Numbered from the stretch's first letter, positions 16,924 through 25,397 are shown. The stretch is DNA of 64,000 nucleotides from Paenibacillus sp. BSR1-1 (GCF_030403775.1 NZ_JAQMWQ010000003.1:124001-188000), one strand, 5' to 3'. Program-made: numbers and translations. The notes: a model not told the origin generated them from the letters alone.

Positions 16924-17298
16924 ATGAATGAAACGATAATTAAAGAAATTACGAAACTCGTTCTCTTAAAGTTGGAAGAGCATGATGAAGCTTTTCCTCT
17001 TAATAAAAATGAAAATAACATAACCAGTTTCAAGAATTCGGGAAAAGAACATCAGCCGTACACTGCCAATCCCAAACCACTATCTAATGAAGAGATAAAA
17101 TTGTGGGATACCATTTCCTCCAGCTTGAATGGTGGTAACGATAAAATTCTTTCGAACAATAAGCCTTCAGCAATTACATCACTGGAGGTTTCAGAGTTGA
17201 AAAAATGGGAAGAAGTAGCTGCCATTATTCGGAAAACTGCATCGCAAAATGAAGCAAACACAGAAGGGCAAGTTAAGTTATATACAACATTTTATTAA
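16924..17298 (+). CDS. Hypothetical BMC-associated protein with an N-terminal encapsulation-peptide-like helix
   Basis: A 124-residue protein of no family I recognise. Residues 1-19 (MNETIIKEITKLVLLKLEE) form an amphipathic helix with hydrophobic residues at i, i+3/4 positions, like the encapsulation peptides that tether cargo to BMC shells and like the PduL N-terminus in this operon. Residues 20-65 are Asn/Lys-rich and probably disordered. Two short similar segments follow: SNEEIKLWDTISSSL and EVSELKKWEEVAAIIR. There is no catalytic motif. It lies between the kinase and the first shell gene with a GGAGGGCAGG ribosome site. It may be a scaffold or adaptor that recruits the untagged kinase or phospho-lyase (inference). 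Confidence 0.7.
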   Translation: MNETIIKEITKLVLLKLEEHDEAFPLNKNENNITSFKNSGKEHQPYTANPKPLSNEEIKLWDTISSSLNGGNDKILSNNKPSAITSLEVSELKKWEEVAAIIRKTASQNEANTEGQVKLYTTFY

Positions 17299-17350
17299 AA
17301 GGTAATTTGCAATGAAATAGGTTGAAAGTTGACAAAATGGAGGAATAAAC

Positions 17351-17644
17351 ATGACAAGAATAATTGATGGAGCTTTAGGGATGATTGAAACAAAGGGGCT
17401 CGTAGCTGCATTAGAAGCATCGGATGCAATGGTGAAAGCAGCAAATGTAAATTTAATAGGAAAAGTGCACGTCGGTGGTGGAATCGTAACGGTTATGGTA
17501 ACAGGAGACGTGGGAGCAGTGAAAGCTGCAGTAGAATCGGGAACTGCTGCTGCAGAACGTGTCGGACAGCTTTTATCCACTCATGTGATACCTCGTCCAC
17601 ACAATGAATTGGAAATTATTTTACCGGGATCTGATAAAAAATAA
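17351..17644 (+). CDS. BMC-H shell hexamer protein (first copy)
   Basis: A 97-residue single-BMC-domain protein of PduA/CcmK type: [26 protein letters not shown], then the pore region [23 protein letters not shown] and the C-terminal [15 protein letters not shown]. The pore segment HVGGG is small and uncharged, like PduA-type KIGSG. It should form flat hexagonal tiles of the shell. It is very similar to the BMC-H at 19640-19969. ATG with a TGGAGGAAT ribosome site. Confidence 0.93.
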   Translation: MTRIIDGALGMIETKGLVAALEASDAMVKAANVNLIGKVHVGGGIVTVMVTGDVGAVKAAVESGTAAAERVGQLLSTHVIPRPHNELEIILPGSDKK

Positions 17645-17748
17645 TAGATTTTCAAAAAGCATTTTGTAGTTTCGTTATTTTGGGATTCATATCCCTGCCG
17701 CTATCTTGGACACAGAAATCTTTTGATCATTTTTGAGAAGAGGGAATG

Positions 17749-18057
17749 ATGTTGTACGGTGCGATTGGATTGCTCGAAACAATGGGTGTGGCAATTTCTA
17801 TTATAGCAGCAGATGCTATGCTAAAAGCAGCAGACATCACAATTATTAAACATGAGACAAGAGATGTTGCACTTGTCACTCTACTGATTGGCGGCGATTT
17901 AAGCTCTGTCAGGACAGCGATTGAAGCGGGAGCCATGATTGCAAAAAAAGCCGACTCCCTTCTAACATCCGGGGTCCTGCCAAACCCGGACCTTGAAACA
18001 AAGCAGTTTTTCCAAAAAGAGGTAAATTCACGTTGGGTATCCCAGCTAGTTCAATAA
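17749..18057 (+). CDS. Divergent BMC-H shell protein with a charged pore loop
   Basis: A 102-residue BMC-domain protein (GAIGLLETMGVAISIIAADAMLKAADI...). It aligns through the fold, but the pore segment reads ETRDVALVTLL where PduA-type proteins have EKIGSGLVTVI, so an Arg-Asp pair replaces the glycine-rich pore. The GDLSSVRTAIEAG helix is retained, and the C-terminus (SGVLPNPDLETKQFFQKEV...) is longer and lacks the usual HVIPRP. It may gate a charged metabolite or occupy a special shell position (inference). The start could be the ATG at 17746 or 17749; the latter has better spacing to AGAGGG. Confidence 0.85.
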   Translation: MLYGAIGLLETMGVAISIIAADAMLKAADITIIKHETRDVALVTLLIGGDLSSVRTAIEAGAMIAKKADSLLTSGVLPNPDLETKQFFQKEVNSRWVSQLVQ

Positions 18058-18087
18058 CAATCTATATATCTATAAGGTAGTGATGAC

Positions 18088-19638
18088 ATGTATGCAGTAG
18101 TTGACCATGATTTACTTGCACTACAGGAAATGAGAGAAGTCGTTCGAAAGGCCAAACAGGCTCAGCTTAAGTATATGTCGTTCTCACAGGAACAGGTTGA
18201 TCAAATTGTTAAAGCAGTCGCAGATGCAGCCTATGAACATTCGTATGAATTAGCTGTTCTTGCTGTGAAGGAAACTGGGATGGGCATGATTGAGCACAAA
18301 AAGATGAAAAATGATGTCGCCTCTAAAGCAGTATATGAATCAATAAAAGATGAAAAGACGGTTGGCATCATCAGGAAAGACAAAGTCAAAGGAATGGTTG
18401 AAATTGCCGCACCATTCGGTGTAGTTGCCGCGATTATCCCAACAACCAACCCAACCTCAACAGCTATTTTTAAAACGTTGATTTCTTTAAAAACACGGAA
18501 TGCCATTGTGGCCAGCCCACACCCGTATGCCGTGAAGTGTACAACCGAAGCTTTGAAAATTTGTGAAAAAGCTGCTACCCGGGCCGGGGCGCTAGAGGGG
18601 TTAATTGGCTGGCTATCCTTTGCTTCCATGGAAGCAACACAGGCACTAATGAAGGATCAAGATGTTAATTTAATCCTTGCCACGGGCGGAGGCGGACTCG
18701 TTAAAGCAGCGTATAGCTCCGGGAAACCGGCTTATGGCGTCGGGCCAGGAAATGTTCCCGTTTATATTGAAAAAACAGCAAAACTAAAAAAAGCTGTATC
18801 AATGATTGTCGATAGCAAGACATTTGATTACGGTACCATCTGTGCGACGGAACAGTCGATTGTCGTGGACCAGGAGATTGCCTCAGATGTGATTCTTGAG
18901 TTGAAACAGAACGGGGCTTATTTTTTAAATCCGGAAGAAAAGAAAAAAATGGAAAAGGTCATATCACCTGTTCCAGGAAAGGTAAATCCTGCGATTGTCG
19001 GAAAAAGCCCTGTGTCAATTGCTGAGCTTGCAGGGATTTCAATTGATGAAACAATTCGTCTCTTCGTTGCTGAGGAAACTGAAATTGGCAAGCATGCCCC
19101 TTTCTCATTAGAAAAGCTATCGCCGATCTTTGCACTTTATCGTGCAGAAAATACAGCCGATGCCAAAAGAATCTGCAGTCAGCTGCTCGATTTGGGAGGC
19201 AGAGGCCACAGCCTATCGATTCACACGGAAAATGAGCATGTGGCTAAGGAATTTTCCCTGGACATGCCTGTATCAAGAATCTTCGTCAACACGCTTTCAA
19301 CATTGGGAGCAGTTGGAGGTACAACAGGTTTTGACCCATCCTTTACATTGGGATGTGGGTCGTTCGGAGGCAATATCACTTCAGACAATATTACCGCCAG
19401 GCATTTAATGAATATAAAAAGAATGGCTTATGGAATTAAAGAAGTGTCAATCCCTAAAAAAGGAATTATGAATCCGGACCGAAGTACAGCCGTGATACAA
19501 GAGTCAGCCCAGCAGAATCGGATTGTTGAAGAAGTAATCCGTGAAATAGGCTTAAATGAAAATTATCAGGCAGCTGATATTGTCCAAATTGTCGTACAAG
19601 TTGTAAAGCAATTCAATAAAGATCAAGGAGGAAGATAA
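18088..19638 (+). CDS. CoA-acylating aldehyde dehydrogenase (PduP/EutE type) with C-terminal encapsulation peptide
   Basis: A 516-residue acetaldehyde/propionaldehyde:CoA dehydrogenase. The catalytic Cys252 lies in [15 protein letters not shown], the nucleotide region includes [26 protein letters not shown], and IPTTNPTS is typical of the family. After a linker, the last ~25 residues contain [16 protein letters not shown], an amphipathic helix resembling an encapsulation peptide, so the enzyme is predicted to sit inside the BMC. It would convert propionaldehyde (or acetaldehyde) from the phospho-lyase to acyl-CoA with NAD+. It lies between shell genes. Confidence 0.92.
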   Translation: MYAVVDHDLLALQEMREVVRKAKQAQLKYMSFSQEQVDQIVKAVADAAYEHSYELAVLAVKETGMGMIEHKKMKNDVASKAVYESIKDEKTVGIIRKDKVKGMVEIAAPFGVVAAIIPTTNPTSTAIFKTLISLKTRNAIVASPHPYAVKCTTEALKICEKAATRAGALEGLIGWLSFASMEATQALMKDQDVNLILATGGGGLVKAAYSSGKPAYGVGPGNVPVYIEKTAKLKKAVSMIVDSKTFDYGTICATEQSIVVDQEIASDVILELKQNGAYFLNPEEKKKMEKVISPVPGKVNPAIVGKSPVSIAELAGISIDETIRLFVAEETEIGKHAPFSLEKLSPIFALYRAENTADAKRICSQLLDLGGRGHSLSIHTENEHVAKEFSLDMPVSRIFVNTLSTLGAVGGTTGFDPSFTLGCGSFGGNITSDNITARHLMNIKRMAYGIKEVSIPKKGIMNPDRSTAVIQESAQQNRIVEEVIREIGLNENYQAADIVQIVVQVVKQFNKDQGGR

Positions 19639-19639
19639 A

Positions 19640-19969
19640 ATGCCAAGAGAAATGACGGCACTTGGAATGATTGAAACGAAGGGCTTGGTAGCATCCATTG
19701 AAGCAGCTGATGCAATGGTGAAGGCGGCAAATGTGCACCTTGTTGGTAAGGTCCATGTAGGCGGAGGAATCGTGACCGTGCTGGTTCGCGGTGATGTGGG
19801 TGCAGTAAAAGCGGCGACTGATGCTGGGGCAGCTGCAGCCAACCGGGTAGGTGAAATCTTGTCAGTCCATGTGATTCCAAGACCTCATAATGAGCTAGAA
19901 ATAATTTTGCCACAAATCCCTAAGGCAGTCCCTTCAGAAAGTGAACCGGATTTATCGGTAATACGATAG
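19640..19969 (+). CDS. BMC-H shell hexamer protein (third copy, major type)
   Basis: A 109-residue PduA-type hexamer protein. [37 protein letters not shown] and the [15 protein letters not shown] tail are almost the same as in the protein at 17351, so these are paralogues with identical predicted pores. Its extra ~14 C-terminal residues are polar. It starts two bases after the aldehyde dehydrogenase stop and has an AAGGAGGAAG ribosome site inside that gene. Confidence 0.93.
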   Translation: MPREMTALGMIETKGLVASIEAADAMVKAANVHLVGKVHVGGGIVTVLVRGDVGAVKAATDAGAAAANRVGEILSVHVIPRPHNELEIILPQIPKAVPSESEPDLSVIR

Positions 19970-20015
19970 GAAATCTTAACTATTTGGGGTTTGCCAAAAG
20001 TGAGGTGAAAACAAA

Positions 20016-20876
20016 ATGGAACATCCCTTGCTTCAATCAATCGTTGAAGAGGTTCTTCAACAGTTGAGCGAAAAACAGGCACCTTTAGAACAGCACCTGA
20101 TCCCTATAGCTGTATCAGCACGCCATGTGCATGTATCAGAAAAAGATCTGGCTGTTCTGTTTGGAGCCTCTTATCAATTGAGGATAAAGAAACGGCTTTC
20201 CCAGCCCAATCAGTTTGCTGCTGAAGAAACAGTAACAATCGCGGGTCCAAAAGGAACGATTGAACGCGTTCGTGTCCTTGGTCCGGTAAGAAAACAAACG
20301 CAAGTGGAAGTAAGCATAACAGATGCGAAAAAGCTTGGACTTGACCCGCCAGTCCGGCAATCTGGCCACCTAAATGGCTCCAGTCCAGTGACCATCATAG
20401 GACCGAAAGGAAGCCTCTATTTACAAGAAGGCCTTATCATTGCACAATCGCATATTCATACAAATCCTGCAGATGCGAAAAAGTTTGGATTTGAAGATGG
20501 CGGTTTTGTTACGGTTCAGGTGGATACTGCACGGCCCATTACCTTTGAGAGGGTTTTAGTCCGGGTTTCACCTTCGTATATGACTGAAATGCATATTGAT
20601 ACGGATGAAGCTAATACCGGATTAATCCAAACAGGCCAGCCTGGGAGGATTATTATCCACCGGCAGCCGAAGGTTATCCAGGGTTCCCCAAAAATTACGG
20701 ATTTTCCGGAGGAACGTTCGAATCATCAGGTTTTTGGTGGGAAATTATTAACCGATCATGAAGTACAAAAATATGTAGGTGAAACTATTTATATTAAAAA
20801 AATGAGTATTGTTACCCCATTGGCAAGGGATACAGCCCGCGTTACCGGGAAGAAAATTGTGATTATTGATGCATAA
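20016..20876 (+). CDS. pduL: PduL-type phosphate propanoyltransferase with encapsulation peptide and C-terminal extension
   Basis: A 286-residue PduL. Residues 1-20 (MEHPLLQSIVEEVLQQLSEK) form an amphipathic encapsulation helix. The two PduL beta-barrel domains follow, with zinc ligands at VSARHVHVS (His37, His39), SHIHTNP (His146, His148) and possibly EMHID (His193). The last ~60 residues (FGGKLLTDHEVQKYVGETIY... through IVTPLARDTARVTGKK) extend beyond the ~210-residue minimal PduL. It swaps CoA for phosphate on acyl-CoA, recycling CoA inside the shell and giving acyl-phosphate for ATP synthesis. Confidence 0.92.
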   Translation: MEHPLLQSIVEEVLQQLSEKQAPLEQHLIPIAVSARHVHVSEKDLAVLFGASYQLRIKKRLSQPNQFAAEETVTIAGPKGTIERVRVLGPVRKQTQVEVSITDAKKLGLDPPVRQSGHLNGSSPVTIIGPKGSLYLQEGLIIAQSHIHTNPADAKKFGFEDGGFVTVQVDTARPITFERVLVRVSPSYMTEMHIDTDEANTGLIQTGQPGRIIIHRQPKVIQGSPKITDFPEERSNHQVFGGKLLTDHEVQKYVGETIYIKKMSIVTPLARDTARVTGKKIVIIDA

Positions 20877-20887
20877 GGTGGGATGAC

Positions 20888-21151
20888 ATGCGGCTTGGGA
20901 TTGTGATTGGAAGTATATGGGCAACAAGGAAAGAGGAGGGCATGACCGGGTTAAAACTCCTAGTAATACAGCCCATTAAACCGGATGGGTCTTTCATTCA
21001 AACACCGATTATTGCGGCAGATCGAATTGGTGCCGGCAAGGGGGATCAGATAATATTTGCAGAAGGCAGCTCAGCGCGGGCGATTGTGCCTGACGTCGTT
21101 TCTCCACTTGATGCAGCGATTATCGGAATTGTAGATCAGACAGAAATATGA
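20888..21151 (+). CDS. BMC-P shell pentamer vertex protein (EutN/CcmL family)
   Basis: An 87-residue EutN/CcmL-type protein: MRLGIVIGSIWATRKEEGMTG, LKLLVIQPI, AADRIGAGKGDQIIFAEGSSAR and DAAIIGIVDQTEI are characteristic. Pentamers cap the vertices of the polyhedral shell. It is the only pentamer gene seen in the island. Its stop overlaps an ATG of the following frame (ATGA). Confidence 0.93.
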   Translation: MRLGIVIGSIWATRKEEGMTGLKLLVIQPIKPDGSFIQTPIIAADRIGAGKGDQIIFAEGSSARAIVPDVVSPLDAAIIGIVDQTEI

Positions 21152-21168
21152 TAGAGAAGGTGAATGGA

Positions 21169-21444
21169 ATGGCAAAAGCAATTGGAATGATTGAAACCTA
21201 CGGGTTAATAGCCTCGATTGAGGCTGCAGATGCTATGCTGAAAGCGGCAAATGTCACCATTGTTAATCAGGAAAAAATAGATGGTGCACTTGTTTCGATT
21301 TTGGTTGAAGGTGATGTTGGTGCGGTACAGGCTGCTGTTGAAGCGGGAAAAGAGGCTGCAGCAAGAGTGGGTGGGCTGCGAGCTGCACATGTCATACCAA
21401 GGATAGATAATGAAATCTACGGAGTCATGAAAAAGTCCAAATAA
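21169..21444 (+). CDS. BMC-H shell hexamer protein (fourth copy)
   Basis: A 91-residue single-BMC-domain protein ([26 protein letters not shown]). The pore region is EKIDGALVSIL, with Asp in place of the usual Gly/Ser, so the pore carries a negative ring distinct from the other hexamers. The C-terminus is HVIPRIDNEIYGVM. The ATG at 21169 has GAGAAGGTG upstream and gives a normal N-terminus; an in-frame ATG at 21148 overlapping the previous stop would add seven residues without a good ribosome site. Confidence 0.9.
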   Translation: MAKAIGMIETYGLIASIEAADAMLKAANVTIVNQEKIDGALVSILVEGDVGAVQAAVEAGKEAAARVGGLRAAHVIPRIDNEIYGVMKKSK

Positions 21445-21527
21445 TTGGAAGGAAATAAAGGGGACGATTCCTCAAGAAATCTAAAGGCATTGCCTAATTA
21501 CGAAAAAAGAATGGAAGGAGGAGAAAC

Positions 21528-22469
21528 ATGGTTTTTAAACGTCCAAAAATTGCTGTTATCGGGGCTGGTCATACGGGCGCAACAACCGCTCTAATGCTTG
21601 CACAAAAAGAACTAGGGGATATTATTCTCGTGGAAATACCGGAACAGGAACAGCCAGTAAAAGGAAAAGCACTCGATATTCTCGAATCTGGTCCTATTTT
21701 ACGCTTCAATGCCAATGTTAAAGGAACATCGGATTATGCCGATATAGAAAATGCTGATCTTGTCATTATTACTGCTGGCATTCCACGAAAACCAGGCATG
21801 AGCAGGGCGGATCTCGTCTCAACCAATGCGGGTATCATTCACTCCATTTCTCTTAAAATCGCAAAATATGCACCAAATAGTTACATTCTTGTCTTAAGCA
21901 ATCCTGTAGATGCGATGACCTACGTTTGCTATAAGGCAACACAATTTCCAAGGAACCGGGTGATTGGCCAGTCAGGTGTTCTTGACACAGGAAGATTTAA
22001 TACTTTTGTAGCAGAAGAGTTGAATATTTCAGTTGAGGATATCTCAGGATTTGTCCTGGGCGGCCATGGGGACGAAATGATCCCATTAATCCGTTTTTCA
22101 TATGCTGGAGGAATTCCGCTTGAAAAGCTGATTTCGAAAGAGCGCCTAGACAGTATAATAGAAAGAACTAGACATGGCGGTGGCGAGATTGTTACTTTAC
22201 TAGGAAATGGGAGTGCCTATTACGCTCCATCCTCCTCACTTGTCATCATGGCAGAAGCAATCATCCGCGACAAAAAGCGCATTCTTCCTGCAATAGCTTA
22301 TTTGCAGGGGGAGTATGGCTATAAAGATTTGTGCTTAGGAGTTCCGACAATAATTGGCGGAAATGGAATCCATAGTGTAATTGAACTTCCATTAAATATA
22401 AATGAAAAAGAAGCCCTTGACAGATCCGCTAAGTCAGTTGAAGCCATTTTACCTATTGTAAACACTTGA
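21528..22469 (+). CDS. Malate dehydrogenase-like NAD-dependent dehydrogenase in the BMC operon
   Basis: A 313-residue LDH/MDH-superfamily protein closely resembling Bacillus malate dehydrogenase. It has the GAGHTGATT nucleotide loop, substrate-specifying Arg87 in [11 protein letters not shown] (malate-type, where lactate dehydrogenases have Gln), GVLDTGRF and catalytic His180 in GGHGDEM. Glu36 after the second strand fits NAD(H). No encapsulation peptide is evident. BMC operons usually recycle NADH with an alcohol dehydrogenase. An MDH here may reoxidise NADH with oxaloacetate or use another 2-oxoacid (inference). It ends the operon, with AAGGAGGAG before the ATG. Confidence 0.85.
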   Translation: MVFKRPKIAVIGAGHTGATTALMLAQKELGDIILVEIPEQEQPVKGKALDILESGPILRFNANVKGTSDYADIENADLVIITAGIPRKPGMSRADLVSTNAGIIHSISLKIAKYAPNSYILVLSNPVDAMTYVCYKATQFPRNRVIGQSGVLDTGRFNTFVAEELNISVEDISGFVLGGHGDEMIPLIRFSYAGGIPLEKLISKERLDSIIERTRHGGGEIVTLLGNGSAYYAPSSSLVIMAEAIIRDKKRILPAIAYLQGEYGYKDLCLGVPTIIGGNGIHSVIELPLNINEKEALDRSAKSVEAILPIVNT

Positions 22470-22724
22470 CTTTTTAGCATTATGTTAATTGGGAATACTT
22501 AAAATGATATATTATAATATGGGTGCCTTTTCCTCTTCAAAGTAAATTACTTTTAGGACAGGCATTATGTTCGTTTTTTAAAGGTGTAATATACATAGGA
22601 ATAACAAGGGCGAAGGAATATCTTTGCTGTGCTTGTCTTATTAGGGGATTTGAGTCACGGGGGATTTTAATCAAATATTACTAGAGAGAAACAGGAAGAA
22701 AATTTAATTTGAAAAGATTAATTT

Positions 22725-22753
22725 GGGCCTATCATCATTTAGGCTCTTTTTTT
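22725..22753 (+). terminator. Terminator of the BMC operon
   Basis: GGGCCTA pairs with TAGGCTC (one G-T wobble) around an 8-base loop, followed by seven T residues. It lies 255 bases after the dehydrogenase stop, the first good terminator on this strand. Confidence 0.75.
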
Positions 22754-22900
22754 GAAAAAATGATCTATAGTATGGTGAAATTATTATTGTCCTATTATTA
22801 AGGTTTTTCTATATAGTTGTTTTAAGATAAAGGAACTAAGAAAATGTAAGGTATTTCTAGGCGATGTACAGAATAAATATATTTATATGAATCGTAGAGC

Positions 22901-22936
22901 ATAAAAGGGTAGACGAAATTTCGTCTACCCTTTTAT
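22901..22936. terminator. Perfect 36-bp palindrome, probable bidirectional terminator
   Basis: The arms 22901-22918 and 22919-22936 are perfectly complementary with core GGGTAGACGAAA and A4/T4 ends. It could form an 18-bp hairpin in RNA from either strand. It lies 37 bases before the start of the DUF1643 gene, so a role as an operator for that gene is also possible. Confidence 0.65.
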
Positions 22937-22973
22937 AAATATGAAAGCTAATACAGAAATTTGGGGGATTCTA

Positions 22974-23630
22974 ATGGAATACGTATATGCAGAAACCTTA
23001 AAAAATGAATTCAAAGTGTTAGCAAGTTTTTACACCGAACAGGTTAGAGGAGAGGAGTTTCACTGCCGGAACATTGCTTTTGTTATGCAAAAAGGGAAAC
23101 AAAATATTAAAAGACCAGATGCATTTATCATTTTAATGAATCCAGGCACATCTGCTCCAAAAGGTAAAAAATCTACCTCTCCGTACTTATATTTAGAAGC
23201 ACCCAGTAAATTACCATTAGTGGAGGCAAAACCGGATCCCACCCAATACCAAATTATGAGGTTAATGAGATTAAAGGGCTGGAATTGTGTAGGGATATTG
23301 AATCTCTCCGATATACGTGCTGGTAATTCAGATGATTTTAAGATTCTATTAGAGAAGGCTGAGTTAACTGGTTTTCATTCCCATAGCATTTTCTCTTCGA
23401 CTAGAGTAAATGAGTTAGTGTCCATTATCAATTGCAGCAATGGACCGATTATTACAGCTTGGGGAACAAATGAACTACTCGAACCTTTGGCGAATCGGGC
23501 ATTAAGTATATTACCTTCATCTCGATTAAAAGGGTTAGAGCATATAAACAAACCCTTCTATTATCATATCAATCCAATTTTAAAAGTACGGCAATTAGAA
23601 GTTCTAACCAAGCTACACGAAATGATATAA
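22974..23630 (+). CDS. DUF1643 family protein
   Basis: A 218-residue protein with DUF1643 features: FIILMNPGTSAP near residue 60, NPTQYQIMRLM-like DPTQYQIMRLMRLKGWNCVGILNLSDIRAGNS, and IITAWGTNE toward the C-terminus. DUF1643 proteins have no established function; they are often found on mobile elements. The ATG at 22974 has TTGGGGGA upstream; an earlier in-frame ATG at 22941 lies directly against the palindrome and has no ribosome site. Confidence 0.75.
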   Translation: MEYVYAETLKNEFKVLASFYTEQVRGEEFHCRNIAFVMQKGKQNIKRPDAFIILMNPGTSAPKGKKSTSPYLYLEAPSKLPLVEAKPDPTQYQIMRLMRLKGWNCVGILNLSDIRAGNSDDFKILLEKAELTGFHSHSIFSSTRVNELVSIINCSNGPIITAWGTNELLEPLANRALSILPSSRLKGLEHINKPFYYHINPILKVRQLEVLTKLHEMI

Positions 23631-23802
23631 AAATTAGTGGGGGTTAAGTATTTGGATCAAACAAATTAATAAAGTATTTACATCAGATACAGATAAAAGC
23701 CTCAAGAGTAGAATATGTGAAAGGTTCCTGTGGCCATTTTTAGTGAAACTAACACAGCAGGTCAAAAAGGGCACCGTTGAGGTTGCCCTTTTTGTTTTCC
23801 CT

Positions 23803-24276
23803 TTATTTATTTTTCGTTTTCAATAAGGCCGCATAGTTTGCCGCCTTTTCGGGTGAAGCAGTAAGTGATTTCTCATAACCCTTTTGGAAACTGCTTTTGT
23901 ACGCCCTCACAAACCTTTGACCAAGTATCCGCTCGGCCGCCTGTACGGCATTCAATTCCGGATGGGCATGAAGGTAGGCGTTGAATTTCTCCTCAGAGGA
24001 AAAAAAGAGGGACACCTGGCGGAGAAGTCCTATTTTCATGAGGGGGCGAGCGATCTCCTTCTTGTTGTCCAAACTCAGCTGGGATGTAGGTACCTGCTGC
24101 CAAGCACGGGAGATTCTAAAATTATGCCGGTCTTCAAGCCCGGAACGGATTCCTTCATAAAAGCCTTCTTTCTTCCCCATTTCGACGGGATCCGGAGGCG
24201 GCTGGCCGTCAGTGTGAAGGGCGCCTGTCAAAAGGAAGCCGGCAAATATGAAAAAAGCCATAAGTTTCCGTATCAC
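23803..24276 (-). CDS. Secreted hypothetical protein (intact copy of the duplicated gene)
   Basis: A 157-residue protein with a signal peptide (LMAFFIFAGFLLTGALHTDGQ) and a mature part rich in Arg, Lys and Glu (GFYEGIRSGLEDRHNF, ERILGQRFVRAYKSSFQKGYEKSL). I do not recognise a characterised family. The start is GTG with AAAGGAG upstream. A minus-strand terminator (GGGCAACC...GGTGCCC then T-tract) follows at 23765-23795. The 3' part and terminator (23751-24074) are repeated as a broken copy at 10253-10446, in the same orientation, on the other side of the BMC island. Confidence 0.7.
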   Translation of the reverse strand: MIRKLMAFFIFAGFLLTGALHTDGQPPPDPVEMGKKEGFYEGIRSGLEDRHNFRISRAWQQVPTSQLSLDNKKEIARPLMKIGLLRQVSLFFSSEEKFNAYLHAHPELNAVQAAERILGQRFVRAYKSSFQKGYEKSLTASPEKAANYAALLKTKNK

Positions 24277-24543
24277 AGCTTTTTGCTCCTTTCTGTTTTT
24301 TTCGTTTCCATAGTATAACCAATCATTTTCTTCATATGTAGGAAAGAAGATGGAAATCTATCTAGGAAGCTTAACTTTTTTTCAAAAATGAGGAGGTTAG
24401 TTTCAAAAACAAATTATGAAAAATGGCTCTTGTTACATAAGGCCGAGTATTTTATTCTTAAAAAAAAGACTAAAAATCAAAAGATTTAATAAATTGCAGC
24501 AAGATAAGATTTTCAAGCGATTGTTAATAGGAAGGTAAGATAC

Positions 24544-24966
24544 ATGCTTTATATATGGGATATTGAGAAGATCATTATAAATACATTACAAGAGCTAAAG
24601 CTAAAATTTAATGTTGAATTTAGCGATAAACTCACTGCACCGATGAGTTATAACTTATCGACAAATACGATAAAGTTTAACTACATCCAAATTAACGGCT
24701 ATAACGCTAAAATTAACTTTAAAGTTAAAGCAACAGATGAAAACTTTGTGAAAATTATTCTTTACCATCAGCTAGGTTATTACTTAGAATTCAGGAAAAA
24801 TCCACGAGTTTTAAAGACCCTCTATTATGGTAAGGAAGAGGAAAAGAAACAGCTTTTGGAAGAAGTCGAAGAGAATGCGTGGGAACATGGAAGAACATTC
24901 GTACCCATACATCTGTTAGAAGCTTATGATCAAGTACGTGAATTGGATAAACATCTGTTAAAGTAG
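24544..24966 (+). CDS. Hypothetical protein
   Basis: A 140-residue protein with no family I can name. It has alternating beta-like segments (MSYNLSTNTIKFNYIQING, YNAKINFKVKA) followed by helices. The segment IILYHQLGYYLEFRK resembles a degenerate metallopeptidase HExxH/Gly-Tyr helix, but the second His is missing, so catalysis is unlikely. It may form a unit with the 99-residue protein 60 bases downstream. Ribosome site AGGAAGG precedes the ATG. Confidence 0.6.
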   Translation: MLYIWDIEKIIINTLQELKLKFNVEFSDKLTAPMSYNLSTNTIKFNYIQINGYNAKINFKVKATDENFVKIILYHQLGYYLEFRKNPRVLKTLYYGKEEEKKQLLEEVEENAWEHGRTFVPIHLLEAYDQVRELDKHLLK

Positions 24967-25026
24967 TGAATCGATGATTCTATTATAAAATTGATAGTAA
25001 AAAATACTTAAGAAAGTGGTTGAACA

Positions 25027-25326
25027 ATGCAAGTTCCAGGATCTATCACTCAAGAAGAAGAAGCAGAGCTCCCTTTTTTCAACAGCCATGATGAAGCTTT
25101 TATTTGGTTTAAGAATAAATACGATAATAACTTCATATTTACCGGTTCTGAAATGATCGACGAACTGAAATGTCATTTTTATTATTTAATTATTAATCGG
25201 GAAATATATGAAGCCGGTCAGAATGAATTGGTGACAAAAGGCATTATCACCGATGCCATAAAATACATGGGCAGTTATCAAGAGGTGCAAATTTTTGATG
25301 ATGGAAGTATTCATGTCGCACATTAA
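25027..25326 (+). CDS. Hypothetical protein
   Basis: A 99-residue acidic protein (SITQEEEAELPFFNSHDEAFIWFKNKYDNNFIFTG..., ending YQEVQIFDDGSIHVAH). No family recognised. It follows the previous hypothetical by 60 bases, with AAGAAAGTGG before the ATG, and is closed by a terminator at 25398. Confidence 0.6.
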   Translation: MQVPGSITQEEEAELPFFNSHDEAFIWFKNKYDNNFIFTGSEMIDELKCHFYYLIINREIYEAGQNELVTKGIITDAIKYMGSYQEVQIFDDGSIHVAH

Positions 25327-25397
25327 ATCAAAGCTCATGCTTAAAAGAGTAAAGGGTTCCGTTTTCGGGTGCTTTCCAAATAAATGAAATGAGAATT

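Larger units (their letters stand above)
22470..22973. other. Intergenic region downstream of the BMC operon
   Basis: No convincing gene. It holds a terminator at 22725-22753 and a perfect 36-base palindrome at 22901-22936. A TATAAT-like stretch near 22511 has no good -35. Confidence 0.5.
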
